NCBI GenBank assembly: GCA_002436765.1
Contig: DJNI01000018.1
Coordinates: forward strand, 581 to 6,158
Direction of reading: 5' to 3'
Source: Clostridiales bacterium UBA6468
GTDB taxonomy: Bacteria > Bacillota > Clostridia > Oscillospirales > Oscillospiraceae
Length of the DNA stretch: 5,578 nucleotides
Position 1 is the stretch's first letter. Each line of letters starts with the position of its first letter. The translations under genes were made by a program, and so were the position numbers. The notes under the pieces were generated by a model that saw only the letters and a program-made list of their open reading frames with translations, was not told where the DNA came from and searched no databases. This document shows, piece by piece, positions 5,538 to 5,578 of this stretch.

Positions 5538-5566
5538 TTGACAAAGGGGAAGTGCCGTGGTAACAT
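5538..5566 (+). promoter_or_regulatory. Sigma-A type promoter of a gene beyond the right edge
   Basis: A perfect -35 TTGACA (5538-5543), a 17-base spacer and TAACAT (5561-5566, four of six), preceded by TGG as an extended -10. The transcript would start near 5573, five bases before the window ends, so the gene itself is not visible. In many Firmicutes secA or prfB lies after hpf, but nothing here shows that. Confidence 0.75.
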
Positions 5567-5578
5567 ATGCAAGCTGTT

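Noticed and set aside
1..5578. CRISPR array, tRNA, mobile element, attachment site or origin
   Set aside because: No regularly spaced repeats, cloverleaf, transposase motifs or terminal repeats were found, and all gaps between genes are short and explained.

Overview
The window looks like ordinary core chromosome of a GC-rich, endospore-forming member of the Clostridia. I infer a relative of the Oscillospiraceae/Ruminococcaceae, but the genus cannot be fixed from this sequence. Three things support this. There is a dipicolinate synthase pair (dpaA-dpaB), which is found in spore formers. There is a DUF4364 protein, a family I associate with Clostridia. There is a long-form ribosome hibernation factor, and the signals are Gram-positive in style: strong Shine-Dalgarno sites, TG-extended -10 boxes and compact U-tailed terminators.

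Layout from left to right: the C-terminal two thirds of metK (S-adenosylmethionine synthase, +) ends in a hairpin terminator. Four bases later begins a sigma-A type promoter for nadE (glutamine-dependent NAD+ synthetase, +), which has its own terminator. Convergent to nadE is the two-gene dpaAB operon (-), with an ATGA stop/start overlap. Divergent from dpaAB are a gene for a DUF4364 putative winged-helix protein (+) and, 84 bases after it, hpf (long ribosome hibernation promoting factor, +). hpf has its own promoter, a 5' hairpin and a very strong terminator. The last 40 bases hold a strong promoter for a gene beyond the right edge.

How the genes relate: metK and nadE make two central cofactors (SAM and NAD+). 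DpaAB makes the dipicolinic acid that fills the spore core. HPF dimerises 70S ribosomes during dormancy or starvation. The DUF4364 protein is the only one without a known role. It shares a 100-base divergent promoter region with dpaAB, in which a sigma-K-like mother-cell promoter and a sigma-A promoter stand back to back.

I see no mobile element, CRISPR array, tRNA, rRNA, riboswitch or defence system. All stretches without a gene are under 120 bases and are accounted for by promoters, terminators and leaders. I do not see a new biological system here. The best leads are the divergent dpaAB/DUF4364 control region, the unknown DUF4364 protein and a set of similar TGG-extended promoters.
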